A stretch of 22,425 bases of DNA, taken from positions 1-22,425 of IMG/VR virus record IMGVR_UViG_3300046810_000180. The stretch is one strand, 5' to 3'. The DNA comes from a virus. The translations under genes were made by a program, and so were the position numbers. This document shows positions 1 through 7,306 of the stretch, piece after piece (the first letter of the stretch is position 1; each line of letters starts with the position of its first letter). The notes below the pieces were generated by a model. The model saw only the letters and a program-made list of their open reading frames with translations. It did not search any database and was not told the origin of the DNA.

Positions 1-246
1 CACGGCGACCTTCGCCGCCTCGATCCTGGGTTCATGGCCGCCGACCGACTCGAGCGTCAGCTGCTGGCGACCGAAGATAGGTTCGGCATGAACCCGGCCG
101 AGCGCCAGCGCATCGTCGCGGCGCGGATCAACAGCGGTTCGGGCGACCTGTTCGGCGGTGACACCGCCAAGCGCGACGGCGATCCGGCGAGCAAGGCGGC
201 CGAACCCGCTAAGCCGATCGAGTCGCCGGTCGGAATGTTGAACTAG
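1..246 (+). CDS. Terminase small subunit, P27-like (5' partial)
   Basis: The frame is open from the first base to TAG at 244-246, so this is the C-terminal 81 residues of a gene beginning upstream; the ATG at 34 is probably internal. Small terminases recognise the packaging site on phage DNA and hand it to the large subunit. The visible part ends in a helical segment (LERQLLATEDRFGMNPAERQ) like the end of P27-family small terminases, where a helix is followed by a 'glTPaaR' type turn, and then a low-complexity Ala/Pro/Lys tail. The large terminase gene follows after 3 bases, which strongly supports the assignment. The DNA-binding N-terminus is outside the window, so the family name rests on the C-terminus and context. 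Confidence 0.75.
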   Translation, partial: HGDLRRLDPGFMAADRLERQLLATEDRFGMNPAERQRIVAARINSGSGDLFGGDTAKRDGDPASKAAEPAKPIESPVGMLN

Positions 247-249
247 CCC

Positions 250-1971
250 ATGGCGGCGAGGTGCGCGGCGCCGGCTCGCCCGCTGGCGCTGGCCCGCTTC
301 CCGAACGCCACCTGGGACGCGGCCGACAGCGTCTGGCGCGACGGCGATTACTGGTACGACGAGGCAACCGCCGACAAGGCGGTGCGGTTTTTCCACAACC
401 ACGTCTGCCTGACCGAGGGCGAGTGGGCCGGCAAGCCCTTCATCCTGGAGCCGTGGCAGGAACACGACATCGTTCGCCCGACCTTCGGCTGGAAACAGGC
501 CGATGGTCGCCGCCGCTTCCAGCGGGTGTTCATCTGGGTCGCACGGAAGAACGGCAAGACCGAGTTGGCCGCCGGCCTGGCGCTGTTGATGCTGCTGGGC
601 GACGGCGAACCGGCCGGGCAGGTCTTCTCGATCGCGTCCGACCAGCCGCAGGCGACCCTGGTCTTCAAGAAAGCCGCCGCGATGGTGGCCTATTCGGAGA
701 CCTTGAGCGCCGCCATCGACTGCATGCAGAAGGCTATCTACTGCTCGCAGCTGAACGCCTCTTTCCGACCGCTTTCCGGCCGCCCCCAGGGTAAGCACGG
801 GCTGAGCATGTCGGGCCTAGTGGGCGATGAAATCCACGAATGGCGCGACGGCGACCTCTACACCTTCGTGCATGACAGCGCGGCGGCCCGCCGCCAGCCG
901 CTCGAAGTTCTGATCTCCACGGCCGGCGTGAAAGGTACGCACGGCGAAGAGGTCTGGGAGGAATGCCAGCAAATCCTGGCCGGTGAGATCGATGCGCCCG
1001 ACACGCTGGTCATCGTCTACGCCGCCGACCCCGATGACGATTGGACCCAGCCGGAAACCTGGCTGAAGGCCAACCCGAACCTGGGCATTTCGGTCAAGCG
1101 CGACGCCTTGGCCCTGGCCTGTCGCCGGGCGCAGCAGCTGCCGCGCCTTGAGAACGACTTCAAACGCTACAGGCTGAATATGTGGACCGAACAGGCCGTG
1201 CGCTGGCTGCCGATCGACAGCCTGGACGACGAAGGAAACAAGTTCGGTTGGGATCACTGCATCGGCGACACCGATTGGCGCGCCCTTGAGGAGCGCCTGC
1301 GGTTCAAGCGGTGCTTCGGCGGGCTCGACCTGTCGGCCGTGCAGGACCTTTCGGCCCTGGTCTGGTGGTTTCCGATCCAGGAAGGCCTCGATCGGCCCGC
1401 CCTGCTGGCCCGTTTCTGGAAGCCGGCGGGCCTGATCAAGGAACACACCAAGCGCGACAAGGTCCCATACGACCGCCTGATCACCGAGGGCGCGTTGCTG
1501 ACCACGCCGGGCAACGTCATCGACCATGAAGCCATCCGTGCCCGCGTCCTGGCCGACGCCGAGCTGTTCCGCGTCGCTTTCCGTGACGAGAAACGCGAGG
1601 CCCACCAGGGCGGCATCGCCATCGACCGGTTCGACGCCACCGAGACCCTGGTCAAACTGACCGGCGAGGGCATGCCGGTCGCCAAGTTCGGCCAGGGCTT
1701 CGTGTCTATGAACGCCCCGGCCAAGGCGCTGGAGCGCCTGGTGCTGAGCAACGGCTTCGACCATGGCGGGCATCCCTTGCTCCGCCGCCACGCCCAGGCG
1801 GCGGCCGTCGAAACCGACGCCGCCGGCAACATCAAGCCGTCCAAGGAGAAATCGACCATGCGTATCGACGGCATCGCCGCGCTTTGCATGGCGCTGGGCA
1901 TCTCGGCGAGCGACCAGGGCGCCGCCCCGGCCTCCCCGTGGGAAGATCCAGACTTCAGCGTGGCCGCCTGA
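250..1971 (+). CDS. Terminase large subunit (packaging ATPase/nuclease)
   Basis: 573 residues, normal for HK97-type large terminases. It pumps DNA into the prohead with its N-terminal ATPase and cuts the concatemer with its C-terminal RNase H-like nuclease. Visible motifs: a Walker A-like loop ARKNGKTE at residues 98-105, and Walker B LVGDE at 190-194 with catalytic Glu194. Nuclease acidic residues are likely Asp360 in GGLDLS and Asp459/Asp462 in AIDRFD. An aromatic stretch before the ATPase (WQEHDIVRPTFGW) is typical of the family adenine-binding region. ATG 250 lies 3 bases after the small-subunit stop; the first ~15 residues are Ala/Pro rich and a slightly later start is possible. The TGA stop shares its last A with the portal ATG. 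Confidence 0.96.
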   Translation: MAARCAAPARPLALARFPNATWDAADSVWRDGDYWYDEATADKAVRFFHNHVCLTEGEWAGKPFILEPWQEHDIVRPTFGWKQADGRRRFQRVFIWVARKNGKTELAAGLALLMLLGDGEPAGQVFSIASDQPQATLVFKKAAAMVAYSETLSAAIDCMQKAIYCSQLNASFRPLSGRPQGKHGLSMSGLVGDEIHEWRDGDLYTFVHDSAAARRQPLEVLISTAGVKGTHGEEVWEECQQILAGEIDAPDTLVIVYAADPDDDWTQPETWLKANPNLGISVKRDALALACRRAQQLPRLENDFKRYRLNMWTEQAVRWLPIDSLDDEGNKFGWDHCIGDTDWRALEERLRFKRCFGGLDLSAVQDLSALVWWFPIQEGLDRPALLARFWKPAGLIKEHTKRDKVPYDRLITEGALLTTPGNVIDHEAIRARVLADAELFRVAFRDEKREAHQGGIAIDRFDATETLVKLTGEGMPVAKFGQGFVSMNAPAKALERLVLSNGFDHGGHPLLRRHAQAAAVETDAAGNIKPSKEKSTMRIDGIAALCMALGISASDQGAAPASPWEDPDFSVAA

Positions 1972-3245
1972 TGTTCGCCCGCCTGTTCAATCGAGGCGAA
2001 CGCCGTTCGTCGTCTCTGGAAAATCCGGCGGTGGCGCTGAGTTCGGCCGCTGCGCTGGAGATTTTCGGCGTGACGATGTCGGCTTCAGGCACCGTGGTCA
2101 GCCACCACAACGCCGACCGCGTCCCGGCGTTCTGGTGCGGGGTCAACTTCATCGCCGCGTCGGTGGCTAGCCTCCCGGTCGGCGTGTTTGAGGGGCCGCG
2201 CGAGGCCCGTGTTCCGGTCACCACGGACCTCAACAACACCTTGGACCTGGTCATCAACGATGAGCTGATGACCTCGTTCTATTGGCGGCAGATCATGCTG
2301 TGCTCCGTCCTCTCGCGAGGCCGGCACTACACCTTCATCGAACGAAACCGACGTGGCGACGTCATCAACCTGTGGCCGCTGCTGTACGATTCCATGACGG
2401 TGGAGCGGGTCGCGGGCCGCAAGCGCTATCGCTACAACGACGCGGGCCGCACCATCATCTATGACCCCGCCGAAATCATCGACGTGGCGTGGAAGCTGAA
2501 GGACGATGGCATCTGCCACGTCGATCCGATCGCCAAGTTGGCCGACACGTTGGGCCTGGCGTTAGACGGGCAGACCTATTCGTCGCAGTTCTTCGCCAAT
2601 GGTGGTGTTCCGCCTCTGGCCCTTGAGGGGACGGCGGCCTCGCCGGCGGCGATCACGCGGGCTCAGACCGACATGGCGGCGGCGATCAAGGCCGCGCACA
2701 AGGATAAGCGCCACGTCCTCTATCTGCCCACGGGTCACAAGCTAACGCCGGTCGGGTTCGACCCTGAGAAGGGCCAGTTGCTGGGCTCGCGGCAGTACGC
2801 CGTCATTGAGATCGCCCGCATCTTGGGCCTTCCACCTATCTTCCTGATGGACCTGACCAACGGCACGTTGGCCAACACCTCCCAAGCTGACCTGTTCGTC
2901 GGCAAGCACTGCATCGCCCATTGGGCCGACCGGATCGAGGCTGAGATCAGCGTCAAGATCGGCGGGCGCCGGCCGACGCAGTTCGTCGAGTTCGATCTCG
3001 ACGGCGTCTATCGCGGTGACCTCAGGACGCGAATGGAAGCGCTCGCTCGCGCGATCCAGACCGGTCAGCTCAAGCCGAACGAAGCGCGGCGTCTGGAGAA
3101 CCGCCCGCCCGCCGAGGGTGGTGACCGGCTGTTCATCCAAGGCGCGACCGTTCCGCTCACGATGGCCGGCCAGGTTCAAGCCCAGCCCCAGCCCGCCCCC
3201 GAACCCGAACCCGTAGGAGAGCCCGTTGGCCCTGCCGAAGACTGA
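1971..3245 (+). CDS. Portal protein (HK97 family)
   Basis: 424 residues, the usual size of HK97-type portals. Twelve copies form the ring at one capsid vertex through which DNA passes and to which the tail connectors bind. The start is ATG 1971, in a TGATG one-base overlap with the terminase; the open frame extends further upstream but only inside the terminase gene. Family-like stretches include the N-terminal WCGVNFIAASVASLPVGVF, the segment GLALDGQTYSSQFFANGG, and ILGLPPIFLMDLTNGTLANT. The C-terminus after about residue 390 is a flexible Pro/Gln/Glu tail. Codons 8-14 are encoded by one copy of the recurring palindrome (1992-2012), giving RGERRSS in a probably disordered N-terminus. Confidence 0.95.
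   Translation: MFARLFNRGERRSSSLENPAVALSSAAALEIFGVTMSASGTVVSHHNADRVPAFWCGVNFIAASVASLPVGVFEGPREARVPVTTDLNNTLDLVINDELMTSFYWRQIMLCSVLSRGRHYTFIERNRRGDVINLWPLLYDSMTVERVAGRKRYRYNDAGRTIIYDPAEIIDVAWKLKDDGICHVDPIAKLADTLGLALDGQTYSSQFFANGGVPPLALEGTAASPAAITRAQTDMAAAIKAAHKDKRHVLYLPTGHKLTPVGFDPEKGQLLGSRQYAVIEIARILGLPPIFLMDLTNGTLANTSQADLFVGKHCIAHWADRIEAEISVKIGGRRPTQFVEFDLDGVYRGDLRTRMEALARAIQTGQLKPNEARRLENRPPAEGGDRLFIQGATVPLTMAGQVQAQPQPAPEPEPVGEPVGPAED
1992..2012 (+). repeat. Palindromic repeat, copy 1 (in portal 5' end)
   Basis: Core CGAAC-GCC-GTTCG flanked by GAGG on the left, 21 bases after the portal ATG. The 21-base stretch is identical to copy 3 (11773-11793). In RNA the arms give a 7-bp stem with one G-U pair. 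Here it encodes RGERRSS. Confidence 0.75.
3215..3220 (+). promoter_or_regulatory. Ribosome binding site for the TTG-started protease
   Basis: AGGAGA sits 5 bases before TTG 3226, inside the last codons of the portal gene. It is the main reason for choosing this rare start codon over later ones. Confidence 0.75.
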
Positions 3246-3849
3246 GCGCCGCACGGTCGGCGAGATCGTTGAATTTCGCGCCGAGCCGCAGGGCTCGGCC
3301 GATGGCCGCCTGATCGTCGGCTATGCGTCGGTGTTCGACTCCGTCGCCGACATCGGTTGGTTCCGCGAGGTGGTCAAGCCGGGCGCGTTCGCCAAGGCGA
3401 TCCTGCGCGACGACGTCCGCGCCCTGATCAACCACGACCGGGGCCTGGTGCTGGGCCGCAACAAGGCCGGCACGCTTCGCATGTCCGAGGACGCTCGCGG
3501 CCTTCGCTGCGAGATCGAAGTACCCGATACGCAGTTCGCCCGCGACCTGATGGTCAGCATGGATCGGGGCGACATCACGCAAATGTCGTTCGGCTTCGAG
3601 GCTATGGTCGAGACCTGGGACGACAGCGGCGAGACGCCGCTGCGCACGCTGGTCGAGGTCGGCCTGTTCGACGTCTCAGTGGTGACCTACCCGGCTTACG
3701 AGGACACCGAAGCCGAGGCCTCGGGCAAGCGCTCATTCGACCTGTGGCGCGCCGCCAACCCCATCGCCCCGGCCGCCCCGTCGGCCGCCGACTCCGCTCG
3801 CCTGCGCATGAAACGCGCCCAGGCCGAGCGCCTTCCTTCGCGCCTGTAG
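3226..3849 (+). CDS. Prohead maturation protease (HK97 family)
   Basis: 207 residues with an unusual TTG start supported by AGGAGA five bases upstream; it overlaps the portal by 20 bases. HK97-type serine proteases are packed in the prohead and remove the capsid delta domain, then themselves. The expected triad is visible: His70 in ALINHDRGLVLGR, Ser121 in TQMSFGF, and an acidic residue at Glu144 in TLVEVGLFDVS. The segment VGYASVFDSVAD near residue 31 is the usual family N-terminal strand. The last ~50 residues (Ala/Pro/Arg rich) are likely disposable after self-processing. Its position between portal and capsid is the classic order. Catalytic assignments are by motif, not by alignment. Confidence 0.95.
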   Translation: MALPKTERRTVGEIVEFRAEPQGSADGRLIVGYASVFDSVADIGWFREVVKPGAFAKAILRDDVRALINHDRGLVLGRNKAGTLRMSEDARGLRCEIEVPDTQFARDLMVSMDRGDITQMSFGFEAMVETWDDSGETPLRTLVEVGLFDVSVVTYPAYEDTEAEASGKRSFDLWRAANPIAPAAPSAADSARLRMKRAQAERLPSRL

Positions 3850-3871
3850 GCATCCCCGCAGAGCGATCCCC

Positions 3872-3887
3872 GGCCGCCTTCGCGGCC
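3872..3887 (+). other. Short stem-loop before the capsid gene
   Basis: GGCCGC, a 4-base loop CTTC, then GCGGCC form a perfect 6-bp GC stem in the 61-base gap between protease and capsid. No T-run follows, so a classical terminator is unlikely. It may shape the capsid mRNA 5' end or act as a processing/stability hairpin. The capsid Shine-Dalgarno GGAGAA at 3902 lies downstream and is left free. Confidence 0.35.
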
Positions 3888-3910
3888 ATCCTGAGCAGCT
3901 GGAGAACATC

Positions 3911-5188
3911 ATGCTCGTACTGAAAGAACTGCGGGAAAAGCAGGCCCGCCTGGTGACCCAAGCCCGCGCGCTGCTGGCCGATATCAAGCCCGACACCACG
4001 GCCGAGCGCGCCGCCGAGCTGGAAGCCCAGCACGACGCCGCCATGGCCGAATACGACCAACTCGAAGAGCGGGCCGTGAAGCTGGAAAAGCTGATCAAGG
4101 CCGAACGCGCGATGGAAACGGGCGACGATCGCCGCCCGCGCGGCGAAGACCGCAGCTCGGACCAAGACCCGGATCGCGACCGCCAGCAGTCGCGCTCGGA
4201 AGACGAAGTGCGTTCCGCCTTCACGCAACTGATCCGGCTCGGCGCCGGCGAACTAGCGCCCGAACAGCGCGCCCTGCTGTCGCAAATCCGGGCCAACCTG
4301 ACTCCGGAAATGCGGGCGCAGTCGATCGGCACGACCACGGCCGGCGGCTACTTGGTCCCGCAGGGCTTCCTGCCGGAACTGACCAAGACCATGGCCCTGT
4401 GGGGTCCGATGCTCGACGAGTCGGTGATCCGCATGCTGACCACCGACAGCGGCAATCCGCTGCCCTGGCCGACCGTGAACGACACCGCCAACACCGGCGA
4501 GGACCACGTCGAGAACGCCGCTGCGGCCGACCAGGACGTGGTGTTCGGCCAAAAGCAGCTGGGCGCCTACGTGTTCGACTCGGGCATCGTCAAGGTGTCG
4601 CTGGAGCTGCTGGCCGATAGCGGCTTCGACGTGCCGGCCCTGCTGAACGAACTGTTCGGCGAGCGCCTGGCCCGCCGGGCCAACACCAAACTGACGACCG
4701 GCGCGGGCGGCGGCGCGGCTCCGTCCGGCATCGTCACCGGCTCGACCCTGGGCAAGACGGCGGCCTCGGCCACCGTCATCGCGGCCGACGAGATCATCGA
4801 CCTGTTCCACTCGGTCGACCCGGCCTATCGTGAAGCGCCCAAGGCGGCCTTCATGATGAACGACACCACCCTGGCGGCGACCCGCAAGCTCAAGGACGGC
4901 CAGGGCAACTATCTGTGGTCGATGGGCGACGTGCGGGCCGGCACCCCGCAGACCCTGCTGGGCAAGCCGGTGCGCGTGAACCAGGCCATGGCCAGCATCG
5001 CCACCGGCAACAAGGCCATGCTGTTCGGCGACCTGGGCAAGTACATCGTGCGCAAGGTGAAGGACAACACCCTGCTGCAACTGCGCGAGCGCTTCGCCGA
5101 GGCTCTGCAGGTGGGCTTCATCGCCTACAACCGGCTGGACGGCCTGCTGGCCGACCCCGCCGCGGTGAAGCACTACAAGCTGGCCTAA
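3911..5188 (+). CDS. Major capsid protein (HK97 fold) with delta domain
   Basis: 425 residues. The first ~70 residues are a charged, Ala/Glu/Lys-rich coiled coil (LKELREKQARLVTQ onward), followed by an Arg/Asp-rich linker. This is the scaffold-like delta domain that the upstream protease removes. The mature shell protein probably begins near residues 135-138, just before IGTTTAGGYLVPQGF, the typical first strand after cleavage in this family; the exact site is inferred. The body contains recognisable HK97 segments such as FMMNDTTLAATRKLKDGQGNYLW and LLGKPVRVN. ATG 3911 is preceded by GGAGAA at good spacing. Small stem-loops follow the stop, consistent with mRNA stabilisation or partial transcription control after a highly expressed gene. 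Confidence 0.96.
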   Translation: MLVLKELREKQARLVTQARALLADIKPDTTAERAAELEAQHDAAMAEYDQLEERAVKLEKLIKAERAMETGDDRRPRGEDRSSDQDPDRDRQQSRSEDEVRSAFTQLIRLGAGELAPEQRALLSQIRANLTPEMRAQSIGTTTAGGYLVPQGFLPELTKTMALWGPMLDESVIRMLTTDSGNPLPWPTVNDTANTGEDHVENAAAADQDVVFGQKQLGAYVFDSGIVKVSLELLADSGFDVPALLNELFGERLARRANTKLTTGAGGGAAPSGIVTGSTLGKTAASATVIAADEIIDLFHSVDPAYREAPKAAFMMNDTTLAATRKLKDGQGNYLWSMGDVRAGTPQTLLGKPVRVNQAMASIATGNKAMLFGDLGKYIVRKVKDNTLLQLRERFAEALQVGFIAYNRLDGLLADPAAVKHYKLA

Positions 5189-5189
5189 C

Positions 5190-5237
5190 AGCCTTTCGGC
5201 TCCCTCAAGCAGAGGCGGGGCGGCCCTAGGCCGCCCC
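5190..5237 (+). terminator. Stem-loops after the capsid gene (terminator-like)
   Basis: A weak hairpin (AGCC-TTTC-GGCT, 5190-5201) is followed by a perfect 9-bp stem: GGGGCGGCC at 5217-5225, loop CTA, and its exact complement at 5229-5237. There is no T-run, so intrinsic termination would be inefficient. Partial attenuation after the capsid gene, or protection of the capsid mRNA 3' end, fits the position between capsid and minor head genes. Confidence 0.4.
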
Positions 5238-5246
5238 GACACCTTC

Positions 5247-5468
5247 ATGAAAATCAAAGTGCTTGTCAGCCTCGCGGGCGACCGGTTCGCCGTGAATCCG
5301 GGTGATGTGGTCTCGGTGGACGACGACGAGGGCCAGCGCCTGGTCGCCGCTGGCTTTGCCCGTGCGCTGTCGGACAAGGCCAAGGAAACCGCCGTCTTCG
5401 GCCACAGCGACAAGGCCATCGCCGAAGCGCCCGAGACCACCGAAGGCCTGGGCGGCGAAACGCGATGA
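5247..5468 (+). CDS. Small phage head protein, function unknown
   Basis: 73 residues, not assigned to a named family. The first half (KVLVSLAGDRFAVNPGDVV, then DDDEGQRLVAAGFA) reads as a compact beta domain of the sort found in small proteins encoded just after HK97-type capsid genes. The second half is a charged, probably flexible tail. It lies between the capsid and the head-tail adaptor, and its stop overlaps the adaptor start by 4 bases (ATGA), so it is almost surely expressed with the head genes. It might be a minor head or decoration protein, or a connector accessory; the sequence does not decide. Confidence 0.75.
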   Translation: MKIKVLVSLAGDRFAVNPGDVVSVDDDEGQRLVAAGFARALSDKAKETAVFGHSDKAIAEAPETTEGLGGETR

Positions 5469-6034
5469 CCTGGACCCGCCTCGTTCTGGAAGCCAAGCCC
5501 AACGTCCTGGCGCTGAGCGTGGCGGACGCCAAGGTGCATCTGCGCATCGACGGCAACGACAGCGACGCCGATGTGCTGGCGGCGGTCAACGACGCCGCCA
5601 GTTACATCGAAGGCCCAAACGGCAAGGGCTTGGCCCTGACCACCCAGACCTGGAAGCTGTCGCTGATGGGCTTCGGCGCTGGGCCGATCGTTCTGCCGAT
5701 CTGGCCCGTCCAGTCAGTCGAGTCGATCGAGTACCAAGACGGCGATGGGGTAACCCAGACCCTCGACCCGGCGGCCTATGTCGCCGATGTCGTCGCCAGC
5801 CCGGCGGCCGTCTATCCGGCTTGGGGCGCGACCTTCCCGAGCGGCCGATCTGGCCCCGGCGCCGTGATCGTCACCTTCAAGGCCGGGTTCGGCGACGCCG
5901 CGTCCGACGTCCCCGGCGCTCTGACCAGGGCCATGCGCCTGCTGGTCGGCCACTTCTTCGAGTACCGCGAGGGCCAGGCCATGCCTGACGCCATCGACAA
6001 CCTGATCGCCAAGTACGCGGTCGGGACGATCTAG
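5465..6034 (+). CDS. Head-tail connector (gp6-like adaptor)
   Basis: 189 residues. Adaptor proteins of this type form a dodecamer under the portal. The N-terminus has the usual helix (LALSVADAKVHLRIDGNDSD then LLAAVNDAASYIEG), matching the 'ls..eaK.hLRv..d.dD..i..li.aA..yie' pattern of gp6/gp15-type connectors. A beta region with IVLPIWPVQSVESIEYQDGDG and a C-terminal helix (PGALTRAMRLLVGHFFEYRE) complete the pattern. The start overlaps the previous stop by 4 bases. The TAG stop falls inside a copy of the recurring palindrome at 6033-6050. Confidence 0.9.
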   Translation: MTWTRLVLEAKPNVLALSVADAKVHLRIDGNDSDADVLAAVNDAASYIEGPNGKGLALTTQTWKLSLMGFGAGPIVLPIWPVQSVESIEYQDGDGVTQTLDPAAYVADVVASPAAVYPAWGATFPSGRSGPGAVIVTFKAGFGDAASDVPGALTRAMRLLVGHFFEYREGQAMPDAIDNLIAKYAVGTI

Positions 6035-6050
6035 GCGAACGGCGTTCGTT
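6033..6050 (+). repeat. Palindromic repeat, copy 2 (adaptor stop / head closure leader)
   Basis: AGGCGAAC-GGC-GTTCGTT overlaps the last bases of the adaptor TAG stop and lies before the head closure gene. The outer positions would pair as G-U and A-U in RNA, giving up to 8 bp with a 3-base loop. Confidence 0.7.
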
Positions 6051-6072
6051 TCCACTGTCCGGAGGGCCGACA

Positions 6073-6411
6073 ATGAAGGCTGGCGACCTGGACCGCCGCG
6101 TCGCCCTGCTGGCGCGTGTGGAGACCAAGAACGGCTTCAATGAGGTCGTCGAGACCTGGCCGGAACCGGGCCTGAAGGTCTGGGCCAGCTATGAGCCGGT
6201 CAAGGATGCCGAGCGCGTTCGGGCCGCCGAGGTGGCCGCCTCGATCACGGCCCGGTTTCAGGTGCGATGGTCGACGGCTCTGGTCGCGCTCGATCCGACT
6301 TGGCGTCTGGCCTTCGATGGCCGCTCCTTCGACATCGTCGCCGTCAAGGAAATCGGACGCCGCGAGGGGCTGGAGATCAGCGCCACGGCGCGCGCGGAGC
6401 GGGCGGCATGA
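6073..6411 (+). CDS. Head closure protein (head-tail joining)
   Basis: 112 residues, the size of SPP1 gp16/HK97-type head closure proteins, which form the ring that plugs the connector after DNA filling. The opening MKAGDLDRRVALLARVE resembles the family 'm..g.LrhRitiq' start, and the core contains VWASYEPVKDAER and a TWRLAFDGRSFDIVAV strand pair, with R/I-rich closing strands. ATG 6073 has GGAGGG six bases upstream at 6061-6066. The next gene starts in an ATGA overlap. Confidence 0.9.
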   Translation: MKAGDLDRRVALLARVETKNGFNEVVETWPEPGLKVWASYEPVKDAERVRAAEVAASITARFQVRWSTALVALDPTWRLAFDGRSFDIVAVKEIGRREGLEISATARAERAA

Positions 6412-6887
6412 AGCCCACCTTCAAGGTCGAGGCCCAGGGCTTCCGCGACCTCGACAACGCCCTGGGCGAGCTGCCCAAGGCGACCGCCAAGAACACGATG
6501 CGCCGGGCGGCCATCGAAGCGCTCAAGCCCATGGCCCAGGAATACGCCGACAAGCTGGCGGCGGTCGGCGCGGTGCTGAGCGGGGCGCTGCGCGACAGCA
6601 GCACGGCCGGGACCAAGCTGTCGCAGCGGCAGGCCAGCCTCAACCGCAAGGCCGAGGGCAAGTCCTACGTCGAGGCCTTCATGGGTCCCGGCCCGCTGGC
6701 CCAGGCCACCCAGGATGAATTCGGCAATGAGCACCAGGCGCCGCGCCCGACACTCCGCCAGACCTGGGACGCGGGATGGCGCGACCTGCTGGAGCGGGTG
6801 CGCGTCGCGCTCGCGGGCCAGATCGAAAAGGCCGTCACCCGCATCGCTCGCAAGGCGGCGCGCGATGCCGCCAAGCTCAAGGGGTAG
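6408..6887 (+). CDS. Tail completion / HK97 gp10-type neck protein
   Basis: 159 residues from ATG 6408 (ATGA overlap with head closure). The frame is open further upstream, but that part overlaps the head closure gene and has no support. gp10-family proteins sit at the tail end that joins the head. Family-like features are the opening KVEAQGFRDLDNALGELPKA, a long helical section with MRRAAIEALKPMAQEYADKL, and PTLRQTWDAGWRDLLERVR near the C-terminus ('P.lrpA.d...'). The C-terminus is a basic helix. Its place between head closure and tail terminator matches HK97-like gene order. Confidence 0.88.
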   Translation: MKPTFKVEAQGFRDLDNALGELPKATAKNTMRRAAIEALKPMAQEYADKLAAVGAVLSGALRDSSTAGTKLSQRQASLNRKAEGKSYVEAFMGPGPLAQATQDEFGNEHQAPRPTLRQTWDAGWRDLLERVRVALAGQIEKAVTRIARKAARDAAKLKG

Positions 6888-6890
6888 TCG

Positions 6891-7283
6891 ATGGAAGAGG
6901 CGCTGATCGCCTATCTGCTGGCGGGTCCCGCCGTGGCGGCGCTGCTGGGCGACCGCCTGACGCCGGGGGTTCGCACCCAGGGCGCGCCGCTGCCGGCGGG
7001 CGTGTTCAACGTCATCAGCGACTTGCCCGATTACACCAACTCCGGGCCGTCCGGGACGGTGCAGGTCCGCATCCAGCTGGCCGCCTATGGCGACACCTAC
7101 GCCAGCGCCAAGGCCCTGGCCCGCGCCATGCGCGACCGCCTCTCGGGCCTGTGGGTGACGACCGGCGGCTGGCACATCCAAGGCGTGTTTCAGCAGAACG
7201 CCCACGACACCTTCACCCACGACGCGCCCGAGAAAATTCACGGCGACGTCCGCGACTTCATCGTCTGGGCCAACGCGGCCTAA
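6891..7283 (+). CDS. Tail terminator (DUF3168 family)
   Basis: 130 residues. DUF3168 proteins cap the tail tube and set its end for joining to the head. The N-terminus EEALIAYLLAGPAVAALLGDRLTPG and the core GTVQVRIQLAAYGDTYASAKALARAMRDRL are characteristic ('l..ll.ad..v.all..ri.p' and 'v.vqvd.wa.t...a..la..v...l'). ATG 6891 follows the previous stop by 3 bases. The tail tube gene follows after a short leader. Confidence 0.9.
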   Translation: MEEALIAYLLAGPAVAALLGDRLTPGVRTQGAPLPAGVFNVISDLPDYTNSGPSGTVQVRIQLAAYGDTYASAKALARAMRDRLSGLWVTTGGWHIQGVFQQNAHDTFTHDAPEKIHGDVRDFIVWANAA

Positions 7284-7306
7284 CCCCTCAGAACCGGAGA
7301 ACCACC

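Noticed and set aside
817-1791. Long reverse-strand open frame inside the terminase gene (and similar ones at 4253-5539, 12190-13680, 13924-14994, 15610-17370, 17389-18738, 19239-20681)
   Set aside because: These are antisense shadows produced by GC-rich codon use; each lies fully over a gene with clear family motifs, and their translations are Arg/Gly/Ala-rich without recognisable domains.
1884-1970. Upstream extension of the portal reading frame
   Set aside because: It overlaps the terminase C-terminus, encodes an Arg/Gly-rich shadow sequence, and ATG 1971 gives the typical TGATG coupling.
4648-4658. CGAAC-T-GTTCG inside the capsid gene, resembling the recurring palindrome
   Set aside because: Spacer is one base rather than three, it is deep within a gene, and it is explained by the codons for Asn-Glu-Leu-Phe-Gly.
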